From Zygnema cylindricum (lineage: Eukaryota > Streptophyta > Zygnematophyceae > Zygnematales > Zygnemataceae), in contig JBBHKE010001179.1 of the NCBI GenBank assembly GCA_037447655.1, positions 5,001-69,000 of the forward strand: 64,000 nt of DNA, given 5' to 3'. The first letter of the stretch is position 1; each line of letters starts with the position of its first letter. The notes below the pieces were generated by a model. The model saw only the letters and a program-made list of their open reading frames with translations. It made no database searches and was not told where the DNA came from. The position numbers were made by a program, and so were the translations under genes. Below are positions 12,106-23,587 of the stretch, piece after piece.

Positions 12106-13362
12106 TCACTTACCATTACGCATTACTCGAACTTCATTTAAATGCAAATATTGTGCTCCTGGGATAACCAGCCACACATATTGACCTGTAAGTTCACACG
12201 ATTTTACAAATGGGAAACCGAATGTCTTCCCATTTACATCCCACTGAAAAAATGTAAAAGGATCACACTCGAAATTTCCATCGTCATCCCACATATATGA
12301 ACTGCTCCCCACCCATACTTGAACGTTTTGAAGACGTTCCCAACATATTTCACATGGAAACCCATCTAGACAACAGACGCGATTGTATAATTGCACGCCA
12401 CTGATTTCGTATGTGTCGCCCAAATCTACTCGCCACCATGGATAGTATTCATACTGCGTATGAAACCATCTCCCCCAAGGAATACCATCGACCCCGAAAC
12501 TCGAATAATCGTAAAGTTCGGGACCGTCCATGAAAATGGAAGACATTTCCGTCGATTTTTGGAGGGCAACATTTTCTGAAACACACATAGGAAAAGTTAA
12601 ATTAAATTAAGCTTTATGTCATTCGGAACCCCAAAAATTATTGATTTCTTAGGGAGAATCTGTGAGCGAAGTAAGCTTTATTCCTTTCGAGATTGCTTGC
12701 ATCAAGAAATTGCAATGGTACCAAACTCTTTTACGACTATTTCAACACTATTTTCAGAGTTTGCTACGTCGTTAGTGAATGAATTTTGACAAAATACTAA
12801 ATTTTTAGTGTACCAAGTTGAGTGCTAAATATTGAATGCACCATGTTAAATGCTGAACCCTGAATGCTGAAAGGTTGTCTGTTTAATTTTGACACCTGCC
12901 ATGTATATAAATATTTTTCTGACTATGTAATTGTGCTATTTAAATTTACTCCCTTTATTTGCGTACGCCGATTCTACCACCCGATTTTAGGATTTTTGTA
13001 CCTCCGCCGAAACCGACCAATCCGGTGCTGTTGACCACATCCGTACCGACCGCCGATTTCAGCCAGCACGTCTGATTGGTCGAAAAGTAATTGAAGGCGA
13101 GACAGGTTGTCACGTTGTTGCAGAGGTCACAGCATGCACCGGATGACGTCACTTCTACGCCAGAGAATCCTGAAATGTCATACCCGACAATTTCGTACCC
13201 GTTTTGAATCTCGCATTTCCCGGCGGAAAATGCGGGAGGGAAAGGCGGCGCAGGGGGAATCTCCTGAGTGAATGCCACGTGGCAAAAAAGGAAGAAGGCA
13301 GTGAAAAATAGCGCCATTAGGGTTAGGGTTTTGAGAGTGGAGAGAGGGAACATTAGCGCCAT
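12106..13362 (-). CDS. Secreted PAN/Apple - F5/8C (F-type lectin-like) protein, copy 1 of 3
   Basis: The most complete member of the array. Exon 1 (13002-13362) begins MALMFPLSTLKTLTLMALFF, a clear N-terminal signal peptide with a hydrophobic core. It then has only a short PPAPPFPP linker, then a PAN/Apple-like domain (KCEIQNGYEIVGYDISGF, GACCDLCNNVTTCLAFNYF, CWLKSAVGTDVVNSTGLV). It ends at a GTAC donor at 13001. Exon 2 (12106-12575, acceptor TTTCAG) encodes the F5/8C domain (ENVALQKSTEMSS, SSFGVDGIPWGRWFHTQY, WWRVDLGDTYEISGVQLYNR, WERLQNVQVWVGSS, YVWLVIPGAQYLHLNEVRV) and ends NGK-stop. The reading frame joins correctly across the intron. The product should be exported, and F-type lectin folds commonly bind fucosylated glycans. 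Carbohydrate specificity is not established here. Confidence 0.85.
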
Positions 13363-13835
13363 TGTGAATAGCGATTGCTTGAGAGAGCTAAAACTAAAGT
13401 ACTTAAATGGAAAGGATGTACGGAATTTATGTACGGAATTAAGTTGAGTAGGAGAAACGTTACATGTGTCACGTGTGAGTCTTGGTCAAAGTGCATTATT
13501 TCCCGAGTCTTTTTAAGCTAACTGCTTGGTTTGTCGCTTCTATTTTGTCGCTTCTGTTTTGTCGCTTCCTTTTTTGACATATCAGCCGTACGGTATGGAT
13601 ATGCTTAGTACATTTTTTACATTGCGGCGGATACAAACGGGTGTAGATTTTCAAGCGCTGAGGCTCCGTCGCATGCCGTACAATTGTACTTTACAGATCG
13701 GACTTATCGAGGGCAGAAAACGACAACACATTTCCTGCTTTGCCAGCTTTTAGTTGACCACGTGCAGGACTGGAGGCGAAATTCAATGTTTCGCACGTGT
13801 GGCGTGCAGGCGCTGCTCGGCAAAACGACTCAGCA

Positions 13836-14054
13836 CACCGCGTATTTCTATTAGGGTTCATGTTTTTTTCTCCACTTAAAACGTTTTTTTTCTGCGCACA
13901 CATGTCGGAATTCTGGTGGAAGACCGCCAAGCGGAAGGTGAGAATCTCAACTTTCAATAGCATCCGTCGGATAAAAATCCGACGACTGTGCGAGGAGAAA
14001 AGGTGTTTTTAGTCGTAAAAAAAAAGTCGACACTAATAGCGGTACATGGTGTAG
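13836..14054. mobile_element. ~220-bp TIR element, TACACCG family, short type
   Basis: Left CACCGCG, TTAGGGTTCATGTTTTTT and CTCCACTTAAAACG face right AAAGGTGTTTTTAGTCG and GACACTAATAGCGGTACATG, ending GGTGTAG. Interior motifs (GACCGCCAAGCGGAAGG, CATCCGTCGGAT) match the copies at 2168 and 24815. Confidence 0.85.
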
Positions 14055-14089
14055 CTTTTCACCTGCGACCGAAGAGTGTGCACGGTACA

Positions 14090-14210
14090 GTACACCGTGA
14101 ATCGCTATTAGGGTTAATGTTTTTTCCGTCGCTTAAAACATCTTTTCTCCGTACACACTTGTCAGATTATTGATCTGATGGTTGCGATTGAAAGGTAAGA
14201 TTCTTAGAAA
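14090..14210. mobile_element. Half copy of the short TACACCG-family element
   Basis: It starts TACACCGTGAATCGCTATT and continues through the interior GATCTGATGGTTGCGATTG, then stops without the complementary right arm. Confidence 0.8.
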
Positions 14211-14321
14211 CTGTCACAATTCCGTACGATCCAGCCACAATTACGTACGGTCCAGCCACAATTCCATACGGTCCAGCCAGTTGTTGACCGTTTGACGGTA
14301 AGGCCACTGTAGGTTGACTAT

Positions 14322-15901
14322 TGTTTTGGAAAACTATGGACTCTCACCGATGAAGATAATCTCGTCACTGGAGTAGCGATGACCAGCGACGAAACAATTT
14401 TACCGACGTAACAAGAATTCCACGCGAACAAGAATTTCATGCGCACTAAATGAAACACTGAGTTACGGTTGAAAGTCAACGCGAATTATACGGACTGGTC
14501 GGCGAACAAATACCTTATTGGTGTAGAAAAAGTCGGTGGTAAACTTACCACCAAGTATACTCTGTCGTAGTGCGTAGTAGTGCTTAAAATAGTTCTGTAC
14601 AGTTTTTAGCGTAAGGGTAACATTCCATTAGGCGGTCCCAGTAAATGTACGGACAAGTCTACTGACAGCGTTTACTGGAAGTCCGCTCCATATTGTCGGG
14701 CCAGTAACGAACCTTCCCCAATTATGATTGGCGCCACATATGTTAGAATCCAGATTCTGAAAATCTAAAAAGAATCTACAAACGGAAAGTCAGAACGAAA
14801 TATCTGTACGACCGGAGGTAGTTAATGATTCGTACGTCAAGTTTGCGGCTAGATTTTGATTTTCAAAATGAAAATCAAAATTTCGAAACGGAATACTGCC
14901 TAAGTTGCAACCGTACGAAGGAATCGCAAATTTGTAGAGTACAATTTGCATCATTCTCGAACTTAGGATGTAGGAAAATTTGTCGTTTTGTGTTTTTCGA
15001 CCCACTTCGACGACAAAAAACATCAACTTCAACCTTATCTTTAAAACACAGGCGCGATATGTTTTAAAACTAGAGATTTTTTATAAACAAATAGGAAAAA
15101 AGATTCGAACGTGCCGTAATTTTCAAAAAATTTCACACAATTTCCAAAGACAAAGAAAAGTATAAAATTCGCTATGCATTGTCCGTTTGCATTTAATACG
15201 ACAAAGAAACTTACACAATTTGTTTGGTTTTGTCCGTTTTCGTTCAGTACGGATTTTTTTTTTGCAGGGGTCTCGAAATTTCGATGCCATTTCACGTCGA
15301 AGGGACAGGCGACGCAAAGGCAAAGCGCTTCTTCTTTAACCGTGAAGCTGCATAGGCGATTAGGCGGTACGTCTAAAGTGTCACGGTAAGACATGCGACG
15401 TCACAAGCAGTTCCAAAAAATAACGTGCGACAACGCAGATTGTAGACGTTAACAACCGTCACAGGTATTGTCGACGTATACAATCGTCACAAACGTAAGT
15501 TACGATTACGTTCTTACACATATGGACACTTGAAAACCGGTCCGGCGGATCCGCGCTAAAATACAAAGTAGGTTCGCTAGGTTACAAGTACATGGGGACA
15601 TACCCTTAGACTTTTGGAAAATTAACTTGTACAAGTTCACTAAGTAAAGTGACATTTAAGTCTGTCTTTGTGTGCATGTCACTTTGTGACTGATCAGAGT
15701 TTGTGTTTGAAACTCTGTGAGTATACTGTGTTAAGTGTGAGCTCTAAGTGAGTTGTGTTGTAAGCCTAAGTGGCTTTTGTAGTGCTAAGTATAAGCTGGT
15801 CAAAGTTGGCCATTTGTGTGGTACTTTTTGGGTTGCCTTTTGCTGAATTAAATAGGTGACTCTGCACTTTTTGGTAGTGTCCCTGTTGCTGCAGAGCAAT
15901 A
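14322..15901 (+). repeat. 5' LTR of copia copy I, interrupted
   Basis: 14322-14615 and 15604-15901 match the two ends of the 3' LTR. About 150 bases of the LTR middle are missing and replaced by about 990 bases of other repeat. The 3' edge carries GAGCAATA where the other LTR ends read GAGCAACA. Confidence 0.9.
14616..15606. mobile_element. GTCCCCATGT-family element inserted in the LTR
   Basis: From about 14860 the sequence parallels 59590-60327 in opposite copies of the family: CCGTACGAAGGAATCGCAAA, TTGTAGAGTACAATTTGC, a CGACCCACTTCGACGAC motif, and a right end CAAGTACATGGGGACATACCCTTA. The left part (14616-14860) is not matched and may be another fragment. Confidence 0.7.
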
Positions 15902-15915
15902 GGTTATTGGCCCAC
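15902..15915 (+). promoter_or_regulatory. Primer binding site, complementary to the initiator-Met tRNA anticodon arm (one mismatch)
   Basis: GGTTATTGGCCCAC directly follows the LTR end. The copy II version GGTTATGGGCCCAC is the reverse complement of GTGGGCCCATAACC in the anticodon arm of plant initiator tRNA-Met, as I recall that sequence. This would be half-tRNA priming as in Drosophila copia. Confidence 0.65.
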
Positions 15916-15968
15916 AGCCCAGGGTACCTAAGTTTGATGGAAACAACTACTTATACTGGAGAGGAATC

Positions 15969-16775
15969 ATGAAGCTCTACTTTGTCGAAAGAGAACTCAT
16001 GAATGTGGTGGATGGTTCCCTTGCCGAAATAGATCCTACGTGGAGCAAGAAGAATACACAGTGTGTCAATGCGCTCATGCAAGCATTATCTTTGGAAATC
16101 CGAATGACACAGATTCTGATGGACAAGGCGAAAGAAATTTGGGCATCCCTGGAAGATATGTATCAACAAACAAATGTTCAACGACTAATGATAAGTGGTA
16201 AAAGTATTTTTCAGTATAAGTACAATGGTGGTCGCATCTCAAATTATTGTTATGTTCTTAGGAAGTTGTTTGTAGAAAATGCATGCTCAGGAGGTGTTTT
16301 TCCAACTAGACTGCAAGCCATGTTGCTTATGAGAGGTTTGCCTGAGGAATATAAAGGGCCATCCGATGCACTAAAGAAAATAGATCAGTCATCTTAGAAC
16401 CTAAAAGTGGCAATTCAGCTAGTGTTAGAAGAAGAATCTACAAATCTAACAATGAAAGGAAACAAAACAGGTCAAGTATTAAACACTCAGTTTCAGAATA
16501 GAAATCAGTATCAGACAGGTCGATTAACTAACAACCCATGGGCTTGTTTTTACTGTTTTAACAATGATCATTTGGTACGAGAATGTTCAGTTTTGAAAAA
16601 GGACAATTTGACCGGAAACTTTCGCGAAGGATGGAATAACGACCGACGTCTTTTCAACAAAGGAAAACCTTATAAGCAACCAAAAAAGGCATGCGTTTTT
16701 TTTGCTGAAAACGAGAATATCTTAGAGGAAGGAGGAGAAAAAGGTGACAAACATATCAGCAATTTCCAATTGTGA
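15969..16775 (+). pseudogene. copia copy I gag with zinc knuckle
   Basis: Copia-type gag (MKLYFVERELMNVVDGSLAE; WASLEDMYQQTNVQRLM), followed by a CCHC knuckle CFYCFNNDHLVREC. A TAG at 16395-16397 splits the frame; copy II has TGG there, so it is a point mutation. The frame runs from further upstream, through the primer site and into the LTR, as seen in copy II. Gag forms the virus-like particle and the knuckle binds element RNA. Confidence 0.85.
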
Positions 16776-17535
16776 CAGGAAAAGAAATGTTTGCAATGAC
16801 AAATGCAAGATTTGGACAAAAAAAAACACCTGGATTATGGACACTGGTACGTATGCTCACATGTGCGACGATAGGGAGCTATTCAAAACTCTCGAGCCAA
16901 TCTCACCACAAATCATCTACTATGCTGATGACAGTTATGTAGTTGCAAGCTCGAAAGAAAAGGTGAATCTTAAACTCAAAATAAAGGGTCAAACAGTAGA
17001 CAGGACCTTGAATGATGTGTTATATTTTCCAGAATTCAGTAAAATCTTGTTTAGCAAATCTTTGGTAAAGAGCAAAGGATTTGAAGTAAGTCTCAAGCAT
17101 AAAAAACAAGAAGTCAGTATGAATGGATTTGTTGCAGCTGTTGGAACTAGAGGAGAAAATATGATGTATAGGCTTGATCTTGCTGAAGAATTTAATGGAA
17201 AGAAGGTTCTGTACTCAGTTGTAGCAAATGATAATTATCTATGGCATAAAAGACTGGGGCATGGTCATCGAGAAAGGTTAGGGAAAATGGTGAAAAATGG
17301 CATAGTCAAAGGAGTTAAATTATCTCAAGATAAGTCAAATGAACTATGTGATGGATGTGCTTTAGGAAATATTCACAAATTACCATTTCCTGCTGAAAGC
17401 GGTCACAGAGCTAAAAGAGTTTTAGATGTAATACATTCAGATGTTTGGTCTTCCAAAATACTGTCTATGGGGGGAGTCCGATATATGCTTACATTAAAGG
17501 ATATTTTTCAAGATATACCAAGGTGTACTTTTTGA
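16744..17535 (+). pseudogene. copia copy I protease and integrase zinc-binding region
   Basis: The aspartic protease signature WIMDTGTYAHMC sits near the start. It is followed by a GAG-pre-integrase HHCC zinc finger (LWHKRLGHGHRERLGKMV, then CDGCALGNIHKLPF). The first integrase-core Asp lies in VIHSDVWSS. A frameshift relative to gag at about 16770 is absent in copy II, so it is a mutation and not programmed recoding. Confidence 0.85.
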
Positions 17536-18239
17536 AAAGAAAAAGTGAAGTTTTTGATTGTTTTCGAGAATACAAAGTCTGGAGCGAAAAGATACATGGA
17601 GTTCCCATTTTAAATCTCAGATCCGATAACGGAGGAGAATACGTCTCTCAGGTGTTTTCAGACTTTCTCAAAGAACATGGAATTTCACGCCAACTAACAG
17701 TTCCATATTCACCTAAACAAAATGGAGTTGCGGAAAGATTAAATAGAACACTAGTAGAGTGTGCTCGGACTATGTTGGCATATAAAAGAGTAAGTGTGAA
17801 ATATTGGGCTGAGGCTTTAAATTGTGTTGTAAATATTAAAAATAGACTATAAAGTAAAGCAACACCAAGAAAGACACCTTATGAACTTTAGACAAAAGAG
17901 AAACCGGATTATAGTCATTTTAGAGTATTTGGCAGTAAAGTTTTTATACTTAACAACGATCCAAATAGATGGAAAATGGAGCCAAAAGGAATGTCTGGCA
18001 TCCTACTAGGATATGATAATAATGTTGAAGGATATAGAGTCAACATATCAGGCACCAACCAAACTAGAGTTGCTAGAAACATCCTTGTGAAAGATGAGTC
18101 AGATCCAGTGGATGTATTTGCACTAACACCTGAACAAAGAAGCAAAATGGAGATGGTATACGTGGTCCTTGACGAAGTAAGACAAGTGAACAACGAGCAG
18201 ACTATTACTCCTAACAAGGAAACAACGACAACCCCTTAG
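17445..18239 (+). pseudogene. copia copy I integrase core and C-terminal region
   Basis: The frame continues the integrase after a frameshift near 17490. It contains the second Asp (LRSDNGGEYVSQ) and the catalytic Glu region (PYSPKQNGVAERLNRTLVEC). The C-terminal stretch includes LGYDNNVEGYRVN. Stops at 17850-17852 and near 17889 (TAG in place of the expected Trp or Gln codon) interrupt it. Confidence 0.85.
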
Positions 18240-18529
18240 ACAAAAATGAATGAATTGCCTCAGACGTAAACGAATGTATCCACAGAACACGAGTTTGATA
18301 GCTTTGTCCCATTGACAAGAATTTCAAGGAGAGATCCCTCGATTCCAGCGTCAAATTTTCCGAGGAGGAAAAGGACTAGCACAAGAGAGAAAATGATAAG
18401 TTCGAGCCTAAAGGATTCAACGACAATGTATGCACACTCGGCCGCATCTGGAGAACCCTTAACCATTCAAGAAGCATTTCTGTACCAGAAAAAGAACATT
18501 GGATTGAAGCTGCGAATGATGAAATGAAG

Positions 18530-19340
18530 TCAATTATGGCGGCTTAAACTTGGGAGTTGGTCGAACTACCACCAGATCGAAAAGCCATTAGAATTAAGTG
18601 GGTATTTAAGGTAAAATTAAACCCAGATAATGCGATTGAAAGATAGAAAGCTGGGCTAGTTGCTAAAGGTTCTAATCAAAGAGAAAGAATTGACTTTGAA
18701 GAAACGTTTTCACCGGTAATCAGATTTCCCACCGTCAGAATTTTGCTTACCTTCGCAGCTATAGAAGATATGGAAATTCATCAGATGAATGTTAAAACAA
18801 CATTCCTACACGGGGAATTAGAGGAGGTTATCTATATGAAGCAACAAGAAATGTACGAAGAAAAAGGAAAAGAAAACCTTGTCTGTAAATTACTAAAATC
18901 ATTATATGGATTGAAACAGCCCCACGTCAGTGGAACCTTAAATTAGATGAATTCCTTACTAAGTTAGGATTTGTCAGAATTAGCTCAGACCATAATGTCT
19001 ATTATATAGAAAGAGATCAAGGGGTGATTACGTTGTAGTATATGTAGATGATCAGATCAAAATTAGCAAATCACTAACAGAAATACACAAAGTAAAGGAG
19101 TCTTTGAATACTAAGTGTGAAATGAAAGATTTAGGAGAAGCAAAATACATCTTAGGAATTTAGGTTGATAGGGATAGACAAAACAAAATAATCAGGTTGA
19201 CACAAAAGGAAGTTATGGGGAACATGTTAGAAAGATTTGAAATGTCAGATGCAAAAGGTTGTTCAACGCCGATGGAAAACATGCAAAAACTTAGAGGACT
19301 AGAAATTTCCTCCAAAGTATTGATAAGAGATAAGTGAAAG
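18530..19340 (+). pseudogene. copia copy I reverse transcriptase
   Basis: RVT_2-type reverse transcriptase. FEETFSPV and MEIHQMNVKTTFLHGELEE precede LLKSLYGLKQ. The active-site tetrad YVDD is encoded at 19041-19052. Several stops and indels (for example TAG near 18647 and frame changes near 18920 and 19030) disable it. Confidence 0.85.
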
Positions 19341-19539
19341 AAAGAAAATTTGAGTAATATTCCTTATAAGCAAATAGTTGGTAGCCTAATTTATTTTATG
19401 AATTGTACTCGTCCTGAACTTGCTGTTGCTTTAGGAGTACCTAGCAGAAGTCTACAGAATCCAAAAAAGGCAGACTAGGATGCTGCAAAAAGAGTCCTAA
19501 AATATCTATCAGGGACAAGAAATTTATATCTAAACTTAG

Positions 19540-19911
19540 GAGGAACAGAAGTCAAGATCAACACCTAGAGCTACGCCAGCTATGGCGAGATATCAAGCAG
19601 AAGATCGAGAACCGGATATGTGTTGCAGATTGGGACAATAACGTGTTGTTCGAGTAGGAAAGTCTAAAAGGTCACAACTCAATCAACGATGGAAGCTGAG
19701 TATATGGCAGCAAGCGCTGCGGTAAAGGAGTTATTGTGGATTATATCAATTTTGCAAAAGTTAGAATTCATGCGGAACGGGGCACAAGTTGTCTGGTGTG
19801 ACAACCAGGCAACCATATCTATCGCATCCAACCCAAGTCACCATTTCAAGAGCAAACATAGGGATATACTGGTGCATTTTGTTAGGGAAAAGTTTTTGCT
19901 AAAATTATAAA
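19540..19911 (+). pseudogene. copia copy I RNase H
   Basis: RNase H domain with MEAEYMAASAAVKELLWI (catalytic Glu region), VVWCDNQATISIASNPSHHF (Asp) and SKHRDI. The upstream SYASYGD loop retains recognisable but mutated sequence, with a TAG for Trp near 19567. The frame is broken after FVREK. Confidence 0.85.
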
Positions 19912-20026
19912 ACTCCAATACCTGCCAGATTCGAAGATGGTTGTTGACTTGCTAACAAAGGCATTGCCTGCTCCAAAAAAAAAAAAAATGCATGAAAGCT
20001 TGTGGTCTAAGTGACTAAGAGTCCAA

Positions 20027-20042
20027 AGTTTAGGGGGAGTAT
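20027..20042 (+). promoter_or_regulatory. Polypurine tract of copia copy I
   Basis: AGTTTAGGGGGAGTAT immediately precedes the 3' LTR TG and is the expected plus-strand primer. It is identical in position in copy II (30861-30876). Confidence 0.85.
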
Positions 20043-20791
20043 TGTTTTGGAAAACTATGGACTCTCAACGATGAAGATAATCTCGTCGCTGGAGTAGCGA
20101 TGACCAGCGACGAAACAATTTTACCGACGTAACAAGAATTCCACGCGAACAAGAATTTCATGCGCACTAAGTGAAACACTAAGTTACTATTGAAAGTCAA
20201 TGCGAATTTTACGGACTGGTCGGCGAACAAATACCTTATTGGTGAAAAAACAGTTGGTGGTAAACTTACCACCAAGTATGCTCTGTCGTTGTGCGTAGTA
20301 GTGCGTAGTAGTGCTTAAAATACTACTGTATAGTTTTTAGCGTAAGTGACAAACTAAGGTTATCTGTAGCAGGAGATTGTACTCTAGATTAATTGTACCA
20401 GATAGTGGAACCGACAGTGCGATACTGCGTCCACATTGATCTTATTGGTAGTTAGATAATTAGATATGCGTAGTGGTATAAATTAGGACTTAGACATTTG
20501 GAAAATTAACTTGTACAAGTTCACTAAGTAAAGTCACATTTAAGTCTGTCTCTGGTTGCATGTCACTTTTTATGACTGATCTGAGTTTGTGCTTGAAACT
20601 CTGTCAGTATACTGTGTTAAGTGTGAGCTCTAAGTGAGCTATGTTGTAAGCCTAAGTGGCTTTTGTAGTACTAAGTATAAGCTGGTCAAAGTTGGCCATT
20701 TGTGTGGTACTTTTTGGGTTGCCTTTTGTTGAATTAAATGGGTGACTCTGCAGCTTCTGGAAGTGTGTGTCCCTGTTGCTGCAGAGCAACA
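20043..20791 (+). repeat. 3' LTR of copia copy I
   Basis: It runs from TGTTTTGGAAAACTATGG to GAGCAACA, 749 bp. It still carries the gag start region AAATGGGTGACTCTGCAGC at its 3' end, which shows that the gag ATG is LTR-encoded. Confidence 0.9.
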
Positions 20792-20817
20792 TTAACAATT
20801 TGCAAAAAACGGTCGGC

Positions 20818-21620
20818 TAAGGGGTGTGCCCATGTAGCCTAAATTTTGAAGCGTTACTTTTTATTTTCTTGACTATTCTCCGTACTATTGTACTTTGTAC
20901 TTTGCAAAGGGTTCAATGTGCCAAAATGATATCATTACTTTGAAATGTGACGATTCTAGAGGTGGGTAAAAATTGTGACTGTTGTAGATTACTACATATC
21001 TTGCTACAATTTGTGATGTTTGCATAAATAGCGTCGATTAGCAACGTTTGGGTTTTTGTGACAATATAGATATTTAGAGTTTTATGACATTGTGGCGTCA
21101 TGCTCACATCTTTGACGTCACTAGTACCAAAATTTTTAGCCGTGGCTTCTCTATTTTTTTTTGTTTTTCTATCAAGCTACGCCCAAAGGTCGTCAATCTT
21201 TTTTTTTTTTTCTTTCATTTGACACCAATTGTCGTGTTTCTTTTGAGGAAGAGGGGGAGAGGAGCGGGAGTGTGAGAGGAAGGTAGAGAGGAAACATCGG
21301 AGTAGACTTTTGCGAAACGACCCATAAATAAAAACAAGGTTCTAAGACCCTTGCTATGTTTTTTTCTTTACATGTCCGTGACGAGTAGGACTAAATTAGC
21401 GTATACCCTACCTTGTGCAAATAATGTTTATATTCGTGTGAAAAGTGCTTCGAACGGTGGAATCTTTTCTAGTTGCAAGTTCAATTTTGGAGGGAAAAGA
21501 CTGAGAAAAAACCATAGAGATGCCAAAAAATATAACGCATTTTCGTAAAAAGTTCAAAATCCGTACGATTGGTACCTCGATGGAAAAACCCTTACTCTAA
21601 CACATGGGTACACAACCTTA
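20818..21620. mobile_element. GTCCCCATGT-family-like TIR element, variant
   Basis: Left TAAGGGGTGTGCCCATGTAG and right CACATGGGTACACAACCTTA are inverted and imperfectly complementary. The interior includes CAAACTACGCCCAAAGGTCG-like sequence (split across 21170-21195) also seen at 58960-58980. No transposase. Its duplicate is at 31676-32494. Confidence 0.75.
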
Positions 21621-21639
21621 GTGGACCCGTGAGCACGTT

Positions 21640-22360
21640 TGCCCCGAAATCCATTTGGTAGGTGAGAAACGACAAAAATATTATTGCCGACGTAACTTAA
21701 AAACGTCGAAGGCCTCTTCTGAAGATGTCGGTTGTGGTCCGATCATATGTGACCTTGTCACACCACACGATCAATCAATGGAAAAAAACCAAAAACGGAA
21801 AATAAAGGTACGATTCCATGCGGCCAACTACGGGTTCTTTTTTGCCATTTTGCTTTTAAAATAAGCGCCATACTGCTAAAGTTTGCAACCGTACGAAGAA
21901 ATCCCAAAATTGTAGAGTACAATTTGCGTCATCGTTGAACTTAGGATCTACGGTAAATTGTCGTTTTGTGTTTTGCGGCCTATTGTCAAGTCATCTTCAA
22001 ACTTATCTTAAAGCACATAGGTGATATGTTTTAAATAAAATGAAACCACTTTGACAAAAATGAAAACTTATTCCCACGTGTGAAAAGTTTTCACAAGTTT
22101 TTGACGTCAAAAAAATGTACATGGCTGTTTGTTTTTGTCCGCTTGCATCTTGTACGTCTTTTATTTGCAGGGGTCTCGATGCTGCAGTGTTATTTCACGG
22201 AAAGGTGAAAAGCCTGCGAAGTCATGGCGGCCGGGCAGGAGAGGTTTACGCCAAGGCATGTTGTCGGTTGCAAGGCTGTACGTCTACGATGTCACGCAAA
22301 GACATGCGACATACCAAATCGTTTCAAAAATTACACACTGGGCCATTCACTATGGAATGC
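21640..22360. mobile_element. GTCCCCATGT-family interior remnant
   Basis: It contains GCAACCGTACGAAGAAATCC, TTGTAGAGTACAATTTGCGT and TTGCAGGGGTCTCGATGC, all collinear with 59620-60140. Terminal repeats are not preserved. Small ORFs here (for example 22115-22363) are not conserved genes. Confidence 0.7.
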
Positions 22361-22429
22361 TGATTAGGAAGCCTTTAAGGTATTCTTGTAGTTTTTGGGG
22401 TGTTATTGTGAGTGGTGAGGGGTAAAGAA

Positions 22430-22540
22430 GGAGAGAGGGGAAGGAGGGGAGGGAGGGAAGGGAGTGGCGAGAGGGGAGAGAGGGGAGGGAGGGGAGGGAG
22501 GGGAAAGAGGGGAAGGGGAGAGGAAAGAGAAAAGAAGGGA
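22430..22540. repeat. (GGGA)n-type purine-rich microsatellite
   Basis: GGGAGGGAGGGGA-like repeats, duplicated at 33302-33412. Confidence 0.9.
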
Positions 22541-23587
22541 CGCTCGGAATCAAATATGTTAAATTATTGAAAATAAATCGACAAGAGAAAAGGACAAAAA
22601 TCACGTATTGAAAAAAATAGAAAAACTTGCACCAGACTCGCACCAAGAGGGGTGGATTCGCACCAAGGGGCGGACTCGCATCCAGGAGGACTTGGACCAA
22701 AAAATCGTTGTTTATTTATAAAAATTGAACATTGATAACTTCCATTTATTCCCAATTTTTTTCAAAAATATCAGTATATTGACATAACTTTTTTATAACA
22801 CTTGTTTTGAAGGTTTTTCGAAGGTTTTTCAGGGTTTTTGAAGGTTTTTTTAGTGTTTTTAGGGTTTTTTAGTAATTGACATATTAAACACAAAAATTGC
22901 AAATACCTATCGCCTAAATTTAAAAAATTGACGAATAATTTTTAGTTGTAAAGTTTTATTTTACAAATCTCTACAAATTTACAAACAAGGAAAATCCATC
23001 CACATTTGAGATTATGGTAAATCCCAAAATATTCTGTATTTGAAAAAAGCAAAATTGTTACAAAAAAAGATTCTAATCCACCAAGAAAATGTCAAAAAAA
23101 AATAACTATACATCAAACTAAGACATGCATTAAAAATCAAGTGAAACTTGCAATCAAAAATTCAATGTCTTCTCTCTAACAAACATTTACAAATGTTTTT
23201 CTATCTATCTTTACTTCATTAGACATCACTGTATCTGTAGTTTTGTACGTTTTTTTTAGTCGGTGACAAATAGGAAAGTGCATCCCAAATCTACTTAAAT
23301 ATGGACATGATTTCTTCGAACATTTATTTCATTTTCATTTTCTTTAACTTGGTTCCGTTTTTTCAAGAAATTATATAAAAAAATTGGATTGCACAAGTCA
23401 TAAAACAAATGTATTCGTGTAAAACTAACAAATGGAAATTGCAACCAATCCCAAAATTCCTCATCTATCTTAAGCAAAATCTATAGTACTTTTGTATAAT
23501 TTTATTCAACATTGTATGTCATTTTTCCTTGACTATGTACGCTATTTCTTGTCGATCCCATTAGGAAAGCTCGACTATAAATTTTCT

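Larger units (their letters stand above)
14322..20791 (+). mobile_element. Ty1/copia LTR retrotransposon, copy I (decayed, full length)
   Basis: The 5' LTR begins TGTTTTGGAAAACTATGG at 14322 and ends near 15901. The 3' LTR is 20043-20791 (749 bp), ending GAGCAACA, so the termini are TGTT/AACA. The domain order gag, protease, integrase, RT, RNase H is copia-type (integrase before RT). The 5' LTR is broken by another element at about 14616-15606. The body has several stops and frameshifts, so it is non-autonomous now. The base TTGAC occurs at 14314-14318, and TTAAC (TTGAC in copy II) follows the 3' LTR, but it sits three bases off the TG, so I do not claim a target duplication. Confidence 0.95.

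Noticed and set aside
14314-14321. TTGAC as target duplication of copia copy I
   Set aside because: It is three bases away from the LTR TG and the right flank of copy I reads TTAAC, so the evidence is not clean.
16744-16775. gag/protease overlap in copia copy I as programmed frameshifting
   Set aside because: Copy II keeps gag and protease in one frame across the same region, so the shift in copy I is a mutation.
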